From NCBI GenBank assembly GCA_964035575.1, contig OZ037928.1, positions 558,001-622,000 on the forward strand: 64,000 bases of DNA, in the 5' to 3' direction. The translations under genes and the position numbers were made by a program. The notes beneath the pieces were generated by a model. That model saw only the letters and a program-made list of their open reading frames with translations. It was not told the DNA's origin and did no database searches. Shown one piece after another: positions 51,846 through 62,025 of the stretch; position 1 is the stretch's first letter, and each line of letters starts with the position of its first letter. This DNA is from Rhynchopus sp. YZ270_cl-10. Taxonomy: Eukaryota; Euglenozoa; Diplonemea; Diplonemida; Diplonemidae.

Positions 51846-52042
51846 GGCGTATGCTGGGCCATCTATGATCGTCTCCGTCACAACAGGCTGTGAGAGCTTG
51901 TGAGAGTCTGTGAGGGCTTGCGAGAGCCTGCGAGAGCTTGTGAAAGCCTGAGAAAGCCTGTGAAGGACTGAGAAAGCTTGTGAGAGCTTGCGAGAGTCTG
52001 GTGAAAAAAAAATCTCTCCCCGTTCATAGATAGCCCAGTATG
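51846..52042. repeat. Decamer tandem array inside a 25-bp inverted repeat
   Basis: The unit GTGAGAGCTT, with variants, is repeated about eleven times (51889-52000). It is bracketed by TGGGCCATCTATGATCG on the left and, in complement, TGGGCTATCTATGAACG on the right. The right bracket word also occurs at about 1377 and 58687. The arrangement suggests a small mobile or palindromic element. Confidence 0.6.
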
Positions 52043-52284
52043 TGCCTCCTCGCACATTTTTCAAAGAAAAAAGAACGGTGTTTGTGAGTAAGCAGTCTGC
52101 TACTCAGGTCACCCTTGAAAGAAAAAAAGTGAAGTTATCAATGCAGGCACACCTCCGACCTGACCCAGCCATCCGGATGAAAGCACAAATAAATAAAACA
52201 CGTCTTGTGAAGACTCGGTACAGGCCCTACTTCTGCAAATACAGCCGGGGTTTTATCAACCCTTTGCGGAACCCTTCTTTGGGG

Positions 52285-52444
52285 CAGTGTTCTAAAATAC
52301 GTATTAATACGTGACGTATTAATACGAAAATACGTATTAATACGTAATACGTAAATACGTGGCTTATTCTCCCCACGTATACGTATTAATGCGTATTAAT
52401 ACGAATACGTATTAATACGTAGCAGTACGTATTTTAGATCACTG
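52285..52444. mobile_element. Palindromic 160-bp MITE made of ACGTATTAATACGT words
   Basis: Terminal inverted repeats CAGTG(T/A)TCTAAAATACGT. The flanks are duplicated as TCTTTGGGG (52276-52284 and 52445-52453), a 9-bp duplication, or 8 bp if one terminal T is counted as element. The interior is almost entirely overlapping ATTAATACGTATT palindromes and can fold on itself over its whole length. Confidence 0.8.
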
Positions 52445-52855
52445 TCTTTGGGGAAGGGGTTAAAAGAACGAGGCATTTGTTATTTGTCAAATTAGTGTAG
52501 ACACCCAAGGAGGAGCTCCACTATATATTTTTTTTTATGTTAAAACGCTGCATTCGTTCCAATTGTTACGTTTGTTTCTGTTTTCTTTTTTCTTTTTCCT
52601 TCTTTCTTTTCGAAAAATTTGTATTAGTGTAGACTGGGATGCACACCACTATATCTTTTTTTTTAAACTTAGCCTTCACTCTCATCACCAATAGCGCTGA
52701 AGAGGTCGGTGTGGGCTTGCTCTTTTTTTTGCTCTCCAATCCATCGTCAATCACTCCCAAGATATATTTTCCCCCTTCCCCTCCATCACATCACATCAAG
52801 TCGTCAGCATCACACAGCCTTTCGTAAGGTTAACGGTTAGCAAAAAAAAATAAAG

Positions 52856-52900
52856 AAAAGTTTATAAGATGAACCTAAGCCTCTCGTGCTTAGTCACCTT
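52856..52900 (-). repeat. R3 element past the HECT gene stop
   Basis: Plus strand AAAAGTTTATAAGATGAACC, then CTCTCGTGCTTAGTCACC. Lies about 65 nt downstream of the HECT stop codon. Confidence 0.7.
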
Positions 52901-52962
52901 ATCATAAATAAATACCCCCCCCTCCTCCCCACCCCTTTTCCCTACGCACTCACATTTGACCT

Positions 52963-55900
52963 TCACGTTTGGTGGTATCCTTTGTGGCCTAAGGTAATTG
53001 CCACGTCCATGCGCTCAGCAAGCACTTCGTACGAGGAGTACGACGGGAGTACCTGCATAGAGAGAGAGGGTGAGGTGAAAAGTGGATTTTTTTTTTTTAT
53101 TTTGAAAACTTGGTTTGTATTAGTGTAGACACCCCGGAGGATGCACTCCACTATTTTTTTTTGATAAATTTCTGGAGTGTAGTTGCCTCGGTTGTTGCCA
53201 CAGTTGTGCAATCTCCACTGTCAATTTTTCCCCCCTTCCGTTGATCGCTCAAAATTACCCTGTTAGGTGAACGCTATTTCTTATTTTGTTCTCCTTCAAA
53301 TCTCGCTTATTTGCGTATGTAATATACATCAACACAAAACACCACTCCTTAATTTTAAAATCCTCCAAATCGACCGTAGTTTTCACCGCTGTTTTTGTTG
53401 TGCTACTAAAAAAATGCTAACTACACATACCAGATTATTGTAGCACGTATGCGCTGCTGGCAGCGGTGCTGCCTCTTTGCCTGCTGTTGTGAAGACCAAT
53501 CTCATCTCCTCATCTGCCCTTGCCCCTACATCGATGCTGAAGGGGTCTGCAAGCTTTGCGAATCCTCCTGAGGGCAGCGTGTCTGCCCCTGTTGTGAACG
53601 CAAGAAGCAGCCTTAACGTCTCCTGCGACTGTTCCTTTACGTACCGCCAGAACCACCGAACGACTTCGGAGCCTGCTGCTGAAGGCGGATCGTATGTGGT
53701 GTTCTGCTCCCATTGCTCACAATCTATCGCGATTTCCCCGCAAAATCCTTTGTGTAATTCATCAGAGGTTAACAGAAAGCGTGACATTGATACCGGACAC
53801 TCTGCCCAAAACCCTGAACAAAACGCCTGCAAAAAAGGCTCCACCCCTGCAACGTGCACTGCCGCAACCATCAAATTGATGTACCTCCTTCTGTTACGTT
53901 TGGTCACCTTCATGGTCGAACCCCCCTTCACCAATTCCACCTCTTTGTGTTCTGTCCGTTTTTTGCCTTCATGGTTGATATCATAGCTAGAAGAGAAAGT
54001 AAACACCAAATCCAACGCAGCAAGGTCGTTTTCATTATCGATCTGCTCGACGGCGCGAAGAGAGTTGTGGACGTTCACATCAATAAATTTTGTGTCCGCA
54101 ACGCTCAGTTGGTGCGACAACAATAATTTGTAGAACCCTGGCGCCAAATCGCCCCCACCCAACTCCAACTCATTAATACAAGAAAACCCGGTCAGCTTTC
54201 CGGTCAAACAGTACAGTTTTAACAAGCCTTCTCTGGACCTCAAATCCTCCATTGAAGTGCATGAGGTGGGCTGCGACGACGTCACCACCTCCCTATCTAT
54301 ATTGTTATCCGCCAGCACCGAACGGTTGAACATCAGAAGACTCCTGTTAACTCCCGTTGCTGTCGCGCTGAAGAGAGATAGCGCCTCGTTGTGGTATAAC
54401 CCTGGGGATACATAAGAAAAAAATTCTTTGTTTGGGCCTACCCCGCGTCCAGGCTCCTTGAGAAATTTTACTTCGATGGGGCGGTCATATGGTTTGGAGA
54501 GCAGGTTGTCTATTGTGGAAGGGAATACATTGGAGCGGTCAACCTGAATGAAGCGGGAGTCGTCATCATCGCTCGAATCCCCGCTCGGCCAGTCGAGGTG
54601 TCTTCCCGAGGCGTTGCTCTCCGCGTAGCACCGCATCGCAGGGTTGACCCCACTGCTTCCACAGAGTGGCGGCGCGTTGTGTTCGGTTCTCAGGTCGTCA
54701 CCACCCCCTCCGCTGGATTCGGTCACCCAGTCGTCGTCGAGGTCTTCTTCTTCCTCTTCCTCTCCAGGTTTTGCGTTGTCTGGAGAGTCTGGCGGTGTAA
54801 TCTGCGGTGGGGCGTCACTTAAGGAAAGGGGAGGGTTCTCCGGGCTTCTCGTAGGGTACGGAGGAGGGTGGGTTTCGGAGCCAGATTCTGACTCGGAGGT
54901 GATGTCTGATTCGTAGTCTTGGGTGCTGTCGGTGAGTTCGTCGTCTTCGACTCGACGGAAACCCAGCCATTTGGTCGCGCAGTCACCCCATTCTTCTAGG
55001 TTTTCAAACCTCCACTGCCCGATCCCTTCCCATTCCCGCATCTCCACCCCCTTTTGAATAACCGGCAGACCACTGAATTCATAATCCAAAAGCGCGGATT
55101 TATCCCTCAAAAAGAGCTGTTCGCGGACCCAAAGGAGGACCGGGGTGGCTTCCTCTGCCCCAAATTTCTTAGAATCCGAAATATTCGCAGAATCAGCATT
55201 TGGAGAGTGCATCGCAATGTTATTTTGAAACGGAGGTACGCCTCGTAGGGTGTGTCGTAAATGGTTGACCTGATAACGGCTGGAGTGTTGAAGGGAGTCG
55301 CGGATAAACTGTTTTTTTCTTGAGTCTCGAAGTGTTGTAACGAGCTGTGGGTGTTTCGCAAAAACATCCACCCCAAGCTGTGTAGCTGCCAACCCCAAAT
55401 CCAGCTCGCTCTTCATCGCCGTCATATACTCTAAAAACTCTGGGTGAATCGGAAGCGAAACTAACACTTGAACTACCCCGACGACGCATGACATCATCTC
55501 ACCTACTGGAATGTCTTGAAACCCTAATCCAGGTCCGTCCTCCATGCTTACGTATATCGGGTTGTTTTCTTTTTCCTTTTCGCCTTTTGACTCTTTTTTA
55601 GTTGTCTTCCCAAAATCATGTTGGAGCATCCAATGATACCAATTTCTTCCGCGAATTCCAAGAAAGTCGTGCTCCCCATGGATCACATTCCACCCCTTCA
55701 AAAACCGGATATTCTGCTGTTCCAACCGGAAATTCGCTGCATCCCTTCTGGGGCTTCCGTTGGCTCGAGGAGAATTTCCTCCTCCTCCTCCTCTCCCCCC
55801 TCTGCCTCTCCCTCTTCCTGTCGGAGAGCATGCCCCACGCCCTCTTCCTCTCCCGTTTTGTTTGTTTTGTGTATTATTCGCGAAGAGGGAGGTGCCAAAA

Positions 55901-58305
55901 TGAACACTACAGCTTTGATGGGATGTGTCATACGGAGTTGATGCATTCATTTCCCTTATTGTAGGATCGATTGGGGCTAATGGATTGGCAGGGACCTGAG
56001 TCATGAAGGAGTAACGGTGGGGTACACGGTGTTGAACTGCGGAAAGATCGAGAAATGTTGGGAGCTGCAGAGAATTTTGGTCTGATTTTGGTTCCTTTAT
56101 TGTGGTCTGGAAGACCTCTGCGAGGGGCACCGTTTTGGCAATGCGATGCAGTTTTTCGTCTATTGTTTCGTCATTCTTCTCTTCGCTTCGTTCCACCGCA
56201 ACATCAACCGCTCGGTTTGCCTCACTAAATAACCGTTGTACTGTGGCATTGGAAACTCTCGCATCGAATAGCATCGAAACCTGCGCAAAAAGACAGCACG
56301 GTGCGAATAGAGCACCATGTGATGCAGATTCGGTGCCTAGCAAATAAGGGGTAGATTGGAGCAGGGTTTGCCAGGAAGAGTTGAGCTCTCGAAGCTTGTT
56401 TTGGAATAGCGGGGAGGCGCGGACAGTCTCTCTACCGGTATGAAACAGCAGGAAAATCGCCGTGCATGTCACCAATTTCAGCTTTGATTGCGATAAATCT
56501 GCGTCATCAATACCATGCAACGTCCTAACTATCGTACACTCCGCTATCTCCAGCAAATGATACGCTGTGCTCTCAATCTGCGCCTTGCTAAGTTGAGGCA
56601 ACCCTGCGACCGCAGTATGGTGCCGCAATTCCAACCGTTTGATAGCATCCTTCCCTGCAGGCTGTGTCACATCTGCGGGCAAATTTTTAAACAACGACAT
56701 CAAAGAGACGTGCAAACGAAGCAGTTTAATTGACAGTCCAGATGTCCAATATAACAGCCGTCTACCGTCTTTATTAATTTTTTGAAGAAAGTCGGGGAGG
56801 GTTGAAAATTTTAGGTGTTTTTTGAGAAATTCGATATCTTCAGGAAGGGTGCGAAGTTTGGACACAATCCCGTCTGGATGCTCCACAGCCTGTTCACATA
56901 GCGCACCAAACCGAAAAAGTTTGTCCATAATCGGAACCATCTCCTCAAATTCGTCGATCAGCAGAGAAATCGCCTCCTCTCCTCCCCCCTTCTTCACAGA
57001 ACCCCAAAACTCCACACACCCCTTCACCGCACGCCATAGATATGCCAGGTAGTTTCGAGCCCGCAAATCCCTTTGACGCTGCTCAACTGTCACCCTTTCC
57101 CCTTGTTCGTCTTCTTCCGCTATGACGATATCTTCGAAAAATGGGAGGGTTGGGTGTTTTGTGGATCTGGTGGTATGGATCGGCCGTTTTCCTGGAGAAG
57201 AGACAGATCGTGGGAAGGTGCAGGGGACTACCAGGCTTTCGAGCATCCCCATGCAGGGACGGAGTTTGCGAGACTCATCTTCTTCGAACCGCGATGCCAT
57301 CAAAAACAGTAGCGACAACAACCGCTCAATATCCAAGGGGGAAAACTGTATTGGCTCCCTTGAATGCTGTGCGTGAGACAATGCCTGAGACAGAACTGAA
57401 ACCGAAAAGGTGTCACGTGCCTCCTTAAGAAGGGTTGACACTGTGACGTCTCGCATGGCATTGGACCAGAGTGCTCTGGATTTGGAGGAGGATAGAGTGC
57501 AGTGTACTTGGCCTCGGAGATGCGCGTAGTCTACGATGGTTTTGACTATTTTGCGTTGTGAAGCAAGCTTCGAGCGGACCAAAGCTTTTGCGGCAAGTAA
57601 CGTCGCTTCATTGCTGAGAGTGCCTTCGTTGTTGTCGACCTTTCGCACCTCAGAATAGATTGGAGATAAATTTGAGGTCAAGCTATCGCAGTCATCATCA
57701 TCATCAGTAGTTTGGGCTTCAGGTTCAGGAATATCCGATGCTTGAAGGGCCTCTAATTTCTTCAATTTTTGCGTCAAATTTTGGTAAACACTGTGCGACC
57801 GGGAATGACTCAGAAAGGGCTGTACTACGCACCATACGTCAATCGCTGGATCTTGGAGGAGAAGGGTTACGATAGGGAGGTAGCCTTCCCGGACAGCATA
57901 GGACATTGCTGTGCGGGAACGTTCGTCGGTGATGTTGGTGATGTTGGCAAATTGGGCGTTTCCCTTTGCAGCGCGGAGAAGCACCTCGATGCACGGAATA
58001 GAATTGGCGCGGACGGCATGAGTTAGGGAGTGGAACCCATTGTGGTCGGTGTGCAGCGGGGATACCCCATAATTTAAGAGCGCTTCAACAGCGTTTGGCA
58101 GCCCCTTCTTGCAGGACCACATCAGAGCGTCCAATCCATTACTGTCTTTATGTTGCAAACTCCCGGTATGCAGGCCAGGTGTCCGCAGGGCCTCAAGCAG
58201 CGCGGTCTCGTCCCCCGACGACGCAGCAAGGATAAGACCATTCGGAACCTCCTTTGGTGCAGCGGCCTTTCGGGTCTTCCCTCGGGCACCCCATTTTCTC
58301 CTCAT
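52963..58305 (-). CDS. HECT-type E3 ubiquitin ligase with N-terminal ankyrin repeats (1654 aa)
   Basis: Exon 1 is 58305-53431 and exon 2 is 53052-52963. The 378-nt intron starts GTATGT and ends TATGCAG, joining CYNNL to VLPSYSSYEVLAERM in phase 0. Ankyrin-like repeats at about 25-165. A long alpha-rich middle. An RG/RGG-rich segment (NGRGRGRG, GRGRGRGGRGGGGG) at about 830-870. An acidic stretch before residue 1200. The HECT domain runs from about 1290 to the end (PIEVKFLKEPGRGVGPNKEF; LTGFSCINELELGGGDLAPG; LLLAFTTGADTLPSGGF). The catalytic Cys is 1621 in PAAHTCYNN. HECT ligases take ubiquitin from an E2 on this Cys and pass it to a substrate, here perhaps chosen by the ankyrin part. R3 follows the stop; R5 lies in the intron. 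Confidence 0.9.
53103..53225 (-). repeat. R5 element (two units) inside the HECT intron
   Basis: Sense strand GACAGTGGAGATTGCACAAC, GCAACTACACTCCAG, then a second related unit AGTGGAGTGCATCCTCCGGG to CTACACTAATAC. Ends about 50 nt before the 3' splice site. Confidence 0.7.
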
Positions 58306-58436
58306 TTGCTTTGTTCTCCCCCCTCCCCAAAGAAGGGGAAACGGGGGGGAGGGGAGGGGGGGTTCTGGAAATGTGGGGATTTATGGGGTAGAGGGGGGTA
58401 GGGGGGTTATTTTTTTTTGATCAAATAGAAGTGAAA
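58306..58436. other. 5' region of the HECT gene
   Basis: G-rich on the plus strand (pyrimidine-rich on the sense strand) up to the ATG, with AG dinucleotides suitable for a leader acceptor. Confidence 0.4.
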
Positions 58437-59051
58437 CAGGGTCCTAGCTTGGTTTTGAAAAAAAATGCCAAATCTGGGTCAGAATTTTTTTTTTGGGTCA
58501 GCAGAGGTTTTGGGCCTTGGGGGGCTTGTCTTGGCTTTTTTGGGTTTTCCGAGCTCTACCCTCACTGTGGTGGGGTCATTTCAGAAAAATGGACAAGTTC
58601 TTGACTGATACAAATTTTGGTCACTACGACTAGTGAGTTGCTCACAACGTTAAATGGAACTCTACTATAACCATAAAAATCACTCCCCGTTCATAGATCA
58701 CCCAACACAAAATATATAAAATGGCGCCGCAGGCGAAAAAAATTAGGGTACGGTGTAAAAATGTAGCTTTTTACACCACAGAGTCACTCTACGAACCCTT
58801 TTTTGCGGAGCAAAAAAGGAAAAATGGCGCCGCAGGCAAAAAAAATTGGGCCCAGCCCTGGACGGTGCCGGATTTTTTTGTCGATATTTTTTTCTTACCC
58901 CAGAAATGGTGGTGGGCCCCCCAAAGAGGGAAAAAAATCAGAATTTCCCAATTTCCAAATTAATTAATTCCCTTTTTTTTTTTTTTTCGTGGGTCGCGAC
59001 CCAGGCACTTGGGTCAGCTTGACCCACTGACCCAGGCAAGCTAGGACTCTG
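58437..59051. mobile_element. hAT-type MITE, 615 bp
   Basis: Left end CAGGGTCCTAGCTTGG; right end, in complement, CAGAGTCCTAGCTTGC. A perfect 8-bp duplication AAGTGAAA (58429-58436 and 59052-59059) flanks it. The interior has GGTGGGGTCA followed by AAAATGGACAAGTTCTTG, also present in the element at 3390-4029, and two GGCGCCGCAGGC motifs (about 58722 and 58823). No transposase. Confidence 0.9.
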
Positions 59052-59345
59052 AAGTGAAATTCTATTCTTTCAGGCACGTGGTAGAGGGGGGGGGTAGGGG
59101 GAAAAAGTTGACCGAAAGACCCATTGAAAAACACATCCGCAGGGGTAGCCATACTACTGGATGATGCAACAAATCTATCAGGTCAGGCACAGAGTTCCCA
59201 GAGGACCATGACACATTCGTACAAAAAAAAAATTCTGAATCATAATGTGCAAACCCCGAACCAACCCGGAGATGAGGAACCACAAGGGGCTAAGGAATGA
59301 GGTTAACCTCGTTGAATAAAAGGTCAATCAGGATAGAATCCTGCA

Positions 59346-59757
59346 TTGCATCCTGTAGACGAGCATAAGAGTGACTTGTCGCCAGAGACAGTGAGGGGGG
59401 TCCAGGTGTACAAGTACGGCATGCAGGATGCAGTACTGCTCACTTCTCTGCGACGAAGCGACTGCACAGACTTGCGCAATCTTCTCCACGCCATCCGGAG
59501 TGGCAAAGCAATGGAAGACGACGTTTTTCAAAAATTCGTCGATTGCTATGTAAGAGGAGAGGTGGTACTCGGAGGATGGAATGGGAAACCACAAGGGGTC
59601 TCCCGAGTGGTAAGAAGGGTTCTGCGGCACACACGGGTACAGCGAGTGCCCGGACACCTGCCCTAACTGCAGGGGCAACGTAACTAAATGCTGCAAGGAA
59701 TGCCATGAGAAGAGGAAGAGCCTCTGGACCCGCAAGAAGGATGGGCGGCACCATGAC
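59346..59757 (+). pseudogene. Plus-strand coding remnant with Cys-rich end
   Basis: The only plus-strand frame that looks like protein. About 105 codons contain SLRRSDCTDLRNLLHAIRSG and DDVFQKFVDCYVRGEVVLGG. A second frame then carries a Cys-rich segment (CPDTCPNCRGNVTKCCKECH) to a stop at about 59757. The first part vaguely recalls a helicase-type helix after a nucleotide-binding core; I would not name it. Probably a decayed gene or transposon-protein fragment. The Cys pattern C-x2-C...CC-x2-CH resembles that of the right-edge gene. Confidence 0.35.
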
Positions 59758-60099
59758 TGAAGAAGCCCGGGGTCAAGCCTTTCCGAGCGCTGGAGGAAAA
59801 GCTAACCCTCAAGAAGCGCCGCCTGGCTGACGAAGACCAGGTCAAGAGGACGGTCCAGAGCCGGACCTAGAGGAGGACCAGAACCAAGGACACGCAGGAC
59901 ACACTGTAAAAAAAGAAAAATCAAAATCAAAAAAAAGGAGGGTAAGGAGGAGTGGAGATTCGTTTATTATGATTCTATGGGTTGCGTTCTATCTAGTACA
60001 AAAAAAAGAAATGTTTAAGAAGATGACCTCTAAGCTCTGTGCTTGGTCACCTATAGTTTGTAACACGCCAAACCCCCCCTTTTTTTCATGGATACGACT
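59758..60099. other. Intergenic with R3
   Basis: GC-rich tail of the remnant, then A-rich DNA and R3 at 60009-60052, about 50 nt past the stop of the gene at 60100. Confidence 0.55.
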
Positions 60100-62025
60100 T
60101 CAAGGATACGACGGGTAGTAAGGCTGTTGCCTCTCACGCCCTGCCTGCCTCACCCCTGCGTGTCCACGCAGCGCCGCCATCGCTGCCTCTGGATGTGCCG
60201 ATACCGCTGCAGACACCGCCATGGTTGCCATGTGCGCCTGCATCGTCTCTGCCACTGCATCTGCCAGGGGCTGCATATCCACAAGACACTGCCTCCGTGG
60301 GGGTTGCAACCCTCCACCTCCTCCTCCTCCTCCTCCTCCCCCTCCCCCTCCCCCTCCCCCTTCCCCTCCCACCCCATGTATCTCTCGAGGTCCGTCCTGA
60401 GCTCTCCACCCCCCACCAGCCTCCCAAGGTAATGCCCCCCTCCGCTCCTCCGGCCATATCCTAGCAGTTTCAAACCGCGGTGCAGAATGCGACAACGAAT
60501 GTGCAGGTGGAGACAACGGAGGATGTGCCCCTCTCCGCTCCCTTTCCTCCCTCTGATACCCTAATGGCTCAGACGGACCACGTGAACTACCACAGGTCCC
60601 GCATGTATGGTATGTGCCCTCTCTGCCATAGCTCTGTTGGGGTGGCGGTACGACCTGAGGAGGAGGAGGAGCGGGGGTAACCATATCAGTACGACCTACA
60701 CCGTGCACGGCGACGTCGTGGAGATGGTGGTGGGAGTGGTGCTGTATATTATTAGACTGCACATTATGACGACGTGGGGGAGATTTTGTGCCAAATTGCG
60801 GTGGTGGTGGTCGATGTGTCGATTGAGGTGCGATAGATCCAGCCCCAGAGAAAAGTTGCTGTTCTTGAAGACGGATCTGAATTCGTTTCTGCTGCTCCTG
60901 TTGCCTCTCGATCTGTTCCATCTGCAGCTGCACCTTCTCCTCCGCCTCCTTCAACCTCTTTAACCTCTGCTCCTCCACCTTCCCCCCCACAGATAAAGGC
61001 AATAATATTGGAGACTCTTCATCAATCCCTGAAGGCTTCGCCAACTTCGTTGGTGGTGTACGGTGTATCAAAGGGGCGCTCTCAGTGTTCCCCCATGCTT
61101 CTTCTGCGTCTACCTTTGGTTTTATTGTCTTAATCGGTGTATGTTGGGTGGCTTCATTCTCTTTGTTTCCCGGAGACGTTGGGGACTGAAACGCATCATC
61201 GTCGTCGCTTCCGTGATACTCTAACTGAAGTGAGGCCTTCTTCTTCCGTGGCGTCGCTGCGACCCCTCCAGCCTCCTCAGCTGGCTTTGCAACCTCCAAC
61301 ATTACCAACGGCGGTGATGCGGAGACCTCCTTCTTCGGCGACATCCCCCCTCCTGGTACTGACGCCACCGAAAACGGGGTTGGCGGGAGTTTCTCGGACT
61401 TACTATTTCCCCCCGCTCCCCCTCCTCCTCCTCCTCCCCCTGCGGGCGGACGCTCCTTCGCAGTGCCCTTTGGAGGCTGTGTAGGGGGGTTCCCTTCTGA
61501 GATTCTCCCTGAAGGCAGTGCAGTCCCCACCGGCCGTTTCGCACGCCCCCTCGAGGGCTGTGTCGGGGAGCTAGGTGCGGTGCTGTGTTGACTCTGCTGA
61601 GGGGATGGTTTCGAAAACACTGGGACGGCGGGTTTGGTGGTTTCGCGTCTCCGTTTTGTCTCTGGGGTGGGGCGGCGGTTGCAGGGCATTAAGGCAACTG
61701 CTATGGGGTTGGTTTGCTGAGAGTCGGAGGGTGGGGGAGTGTCCGATGTGATCTTTGGCTTTTGAGGGGTTCGATTGGGGGTGGTGGTGGTGGTGGTAGT
61801 GGTGGTGGTGGTGGCGGCTTTCTTCTTCTTCGCCCCCTGTGTAACCTCCTGCTTCAGCTTCCGCCGTCGGGGTGACTCCTTCGGAACCGCTCCCTGCGCC
61901 GCGACCCCCTGCTTTCTCCTCGCCTCGTCGCCCATCCGTGCAGCTTCCTCTGTGAACATGCTGAACATATCGGAGGGTTTCTTCATTGGTCGTGGCGGTC
62001 CGTCGTCATCGCTGGAGCTGTCCAT
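60100..62025 (-). CDS. Low-complexity coiled-coil protein (641 aa)
   Basis: Single frame from ATG at 62025 (MDSSSDDDGPPRPMKKPSDM). Residues 1-330 are Lys/Pro/Thr/Ser-rich with a Thr run and Gly runs. A charged coiled coil follows at about 345-390 (LKRLKEAEEKVQLQMEQIER, QQEQQKRIQIRLQEQQLF). Then come His/Pro/Gly-rich sequences, including a run of more than 15 Gly near residue 570, and a short helical C-terminus (MQPLADAVAETMQAHMATMA). No domain recognised; probably largely disordered. The Gly and Pro runs come from simple repeats in the DNA. R3 lies just beyond the stop. Confidence 0.7.
   Translation of the reverse strand: MDSSSDDDGPPRPMKKPSDMFSMFTEEAARMGDEARRKQGVAAQGAVPKESPRRRKLKQEVTQGAKKKKAATTTTTTTTTTTPNRTPQKPKITSDTPPPSDSQQTNPIAVALMPCNRRPTPETKRRRETTKPAVPVFSKPSPQQSQHSTAPSSPTQPSRGRAKRPVGTALPSGRISEGNPPTQPPKGTAKERPPAGGGGGGGGAGGNSKSEKLPPTPFSVASVPGGGMSPKKEVSASPPLVMLEVAKPAEEAGGVAATPRKKKASLQLEYHGSDDDDAFQSPTSPGNKENEATQHTPIKTIKPKVDAEEAWGNTESAPLIHRTPPTKLAKPSGIDEESPILLPLSVGGKVEEQRLKRLKEAEEKVQLQMEQIERQQEQQKRIQIRLQEQQLFSGAGSIAPQSTHRPPPPQFGTKSPPRRHNVQSNNIQHHSHHHLHDVAVHGVGRTDMVTPAPPPPQVVPPPQQSYGREGTYHTCGTCGSSRGPSEPLGYQREERERRGAHPPLSPPAHSLSHSAPRFETARIWPEERRGALPWEAGGGWRAQDGPREIHGVGGEGGGGGGGGGGGGGGGGGLQPPRRQCLVDMQPLADAVAETMQAHMATMAVSAAVSAHPEAAMAALRGHAGVRQAGRERQQPYYPSYP

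Larger units (their letters stand above)
51120..52962. other. Intergenic, dense in small repeats
   Basis: No gene. Contents: R2 tail 51281-51345, R4 51690-51745, inverted-repeat/decamer element 51846-52042, R4 52127-52190, palindromic MITE 52285-52444, R5-like pieces 52488-52535 and 52610-52660, R3 52856-52900. Confidence 0.65.
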
